From Mesorhizobium sp. AR07 (GTDB lineage Bacteria; Pseudomonadota; Alphaproteobacteria; Rhizobiales; Rhizobiaceae): 64,000 bases of DNA. Below are positions 63,000 to 64,000 of this stretch, in pieces (the stretch's first letter is position 1; each line of letters begins with the position of its first letter). Under the pieces are notes generated by a model that saw only the letters and a list, made by a program, of their open reading frames with translations, was not told where the DNA came from and did not search any database. Both the position numbers and the translations under genes were made by a program. The stretch spans positions 124,001-188,000 of the forward strand of contig NZ_CP080528.1 in the NCBI RefSeq assembly GCF_024746815.1. The letters run 5' to 3'.

Positions 63000-63488
63000 A
63001 TGCGAAGCTCCATCGATCCTTACGATCTCAAAATTCTGTCGGCACTCCAGCGTGATGGTCGCACCACCATGTCGCGTCTCGCAGAGACAGTCGGCCTATC
63101 TGCGAGCCCCTGTCATGCGCGCGTTCAGCGATTGATCAAGGATGGCGTATTGGGTCCGTTCCGCCCCGATGTGAGAATTGACAAGCTCACGTACAGCCTT
63201 ACGGTAATAGTACCGGTCGAACTTAAGCAACACGAGTCAAAGAATTTCACCGCTTTTGAGAGAGCCATATCGACGATACCAGAAATAGTGGAGTGCTATG
63301 CCGTTGGCGGCGGATTCGACTATGTACTTAAAGTGATTACAAAAGACATAGAAAGTTTTCAATCCTTAATGGACGGCCTTCTGGAAAAAGAAATCGGGAT
63401 AGCGAAGTATTACTCATACATTGTTACCAAAACCATTAGAAGATTTACAGGTTTTCCCTTGGAAAAGTTGCTTCACGATAGCGGCTAA
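63000..63488 (+). CDS. Lrp/AsnC-family transcriptional regulator
   Basis: 162 residues from the ATG at 63000; the open frame begins at 62868 without family sequence. N-terminal winged helix-turn-helix: IDPYDLKILSALQRDGRTTM SRLAETVGLSASPCHARVQR. The C-terminal RAM ligand-binding domain has VECYAVGGGFDYVLKVITKD IESFQSLMD. Such regulators sense amino acids or related compounds; DoeX, the regulator of ectoine catabolism, is of this family. The nearest coherent target is the catabolic run ending at 60983. Confidence 0.9.
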   Translation: MRSSIDPYDLKILSALQRDGRTTMSRLAETVGLSASPCHARVQRLIKDGVLGPFRPDVRIDKLTYSLTVIVPVELKQHESKNFTAFERAISTIPEIVECYAVGGGFDYVLKVITKDIESFQSLMDGLLEKEIGIAKYYSYIVTKTIRRFTGFPLEKLLHDSG

Positions 63489-64000
63489 AAAACTACTTAG
63501 ATGACGAGGAACCTTAAGGGGCCTTATGGCTCGATAGACGAATTGAAGGCCGGGTTTCGACGCGGTGAGCGCGCTTCGTTTTCTTATTAGATCTCATCGG
63601 CGGAGACCTGACATTTCCGATATCCGAGTCTCTCAGGACGCCCAGACAGGACCAGCCATCTCCCTTTGAGCGTGATACACACGAGTCTTTCATTCAAGGC
63701 CTGATTGAGAATACGCCTGAGATCAAGTTTGACGACATCGTCGAGCGCCAATTCCTCGGCAACGCCGAAGCGATCGACAAGGCGTTGGTTACCGCGACCG
63801 TCGCAAACTTGCCGGTCCAACTTGCCTGGATCGTGCTCTTCAACAAGCGCTGTACCGGTAAGCAGAACAAGATCCCGGTGTGGGCGTTCCAACCGAAGCC
63901 GTGATCCGCGCCTGAATATTTGCCCGCAAGCGCCAGAGTTTTAAGCAGGTCCAGGTTTGCCGAGATGTTTCAAAACGGTCTTGCGAACCGCGCCGGAGAA
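63489..64000. other. Window-end region, unassigned
   Basis: A plus-strand frame without a start codon ends at 63904 (FDDIVERQFLGNAEAIDKAL, VPVWAFQPKP-like end KIPVWAFQPKP) and looks like the tail of an unidentified gene. A 101-codon minus-strand frame (63892-63587) overlaps it. Only one can be real and neither was recognised. Confidence 0.3.

Noticed and set aside
63587..63892. 101-codon minus-strand frame near the window end
   Set aside because: It overlaps an equally plausible plus-strand gene tail; nothing recognisable decides between them.
1..64000. CRISPR arrays, tRNA genes, nod boxes and replication origins
   Set aside because: Looked for by eye; no regular spacer-repeat array, tRNA cloverleaf, nod box or repABC-like sequence was found.

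Overview
The window looks like a symbiotic plasmid or symbiosis island of a nitrogen-fixing alphaproteobacterium (a rhizobium). The signs are remnants of iscN and nifU behind a NifA/sigma-54 promoter, rhizobial insertion sequences (IS66, IS3, IS30, ISL3, IS1380, IS91 types), a recombinase-in-trio element, and a high proportion of broken genes. The species cannot be named from the sequence alone. No rRNA, tRNA, CRISPR array or replication origin was seen.

Layout. (1) 1-2470: the start of a secreted subtilisin-like protease, a second small secreted protein, two NifA-type promoter regions and a frameshifted DUF2285 gene. (2) 2470-7510: an insertion-sequence nest (IS3 fragment, IS30, ISL3) and a complete IS3-family element. 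(3) 7528-14779: a single-protein hybrid NRPS/PKS (A-PCP-KS-AT-KR-ACP) with a type II thioesterase. (4) 15176-22825: a tyrosine-recombinase gene split by a RIT element plus an IS91-like element, then IS66 and LysE relics. (5) 22990-26340: preQ0 genes queC, queD and a frameshifted queE, followed by decayed nifU and iscN whose NifA/sigma-54 promoter is intact. (6) 26736-32511: an ectoine-type biosynthetic cluster (broken ectA, intact ectB, ectC fragment, PurD-like ATP-grasp ligase, intact ectC, GNAT acyltransferase), then a carnitine-dehydrogenase-like gene and the first codons of an aminotransferase. (7) 32513-42942: IS5-like and IS66 elements; the IS66 tnpC is split by a large-serine-recombinase element, which is itself split by a second element of the same kind. 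(8) 43050-60983: a minus-strand catabolic region with an ectoine-hydrolase-like M24 enzyme, a second M24 enzyme, BKACE, M20 amidohydrolase, M19 dipeptidase, OsmC, SDR, a PotABCD-like ABC transporter, aldehyde dehydrogenase, class III aminotransferase and a second copy of the carnitine-dehydrogenase-like gene. (9) 61197-63488: an IS1380 element and an Lrp/AsnC regulator.

How it may work together (inference): region 6 can make diaminobutyrate from aspartate semialdehyde and carries a ring-closing EctC, but the normal acetyltransferase EctA is destroyed and an ATP-grasp ligase and an unrelated GNAT sit in the operon. Region 8 encodes uptake, ring opening, amide hydrolysis, transamination and oxidation enzymes expected for an ectoine-like or amide-linked compound, with an Lrp/AsnC-type regulator nearby. 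Synthesis and catabolism of the same specialised compound on one symbiotic replicon resembles the rhizopine arrangement. The two halves are physically tied by a duplicated dehydrogenase/aminotransferase junction.
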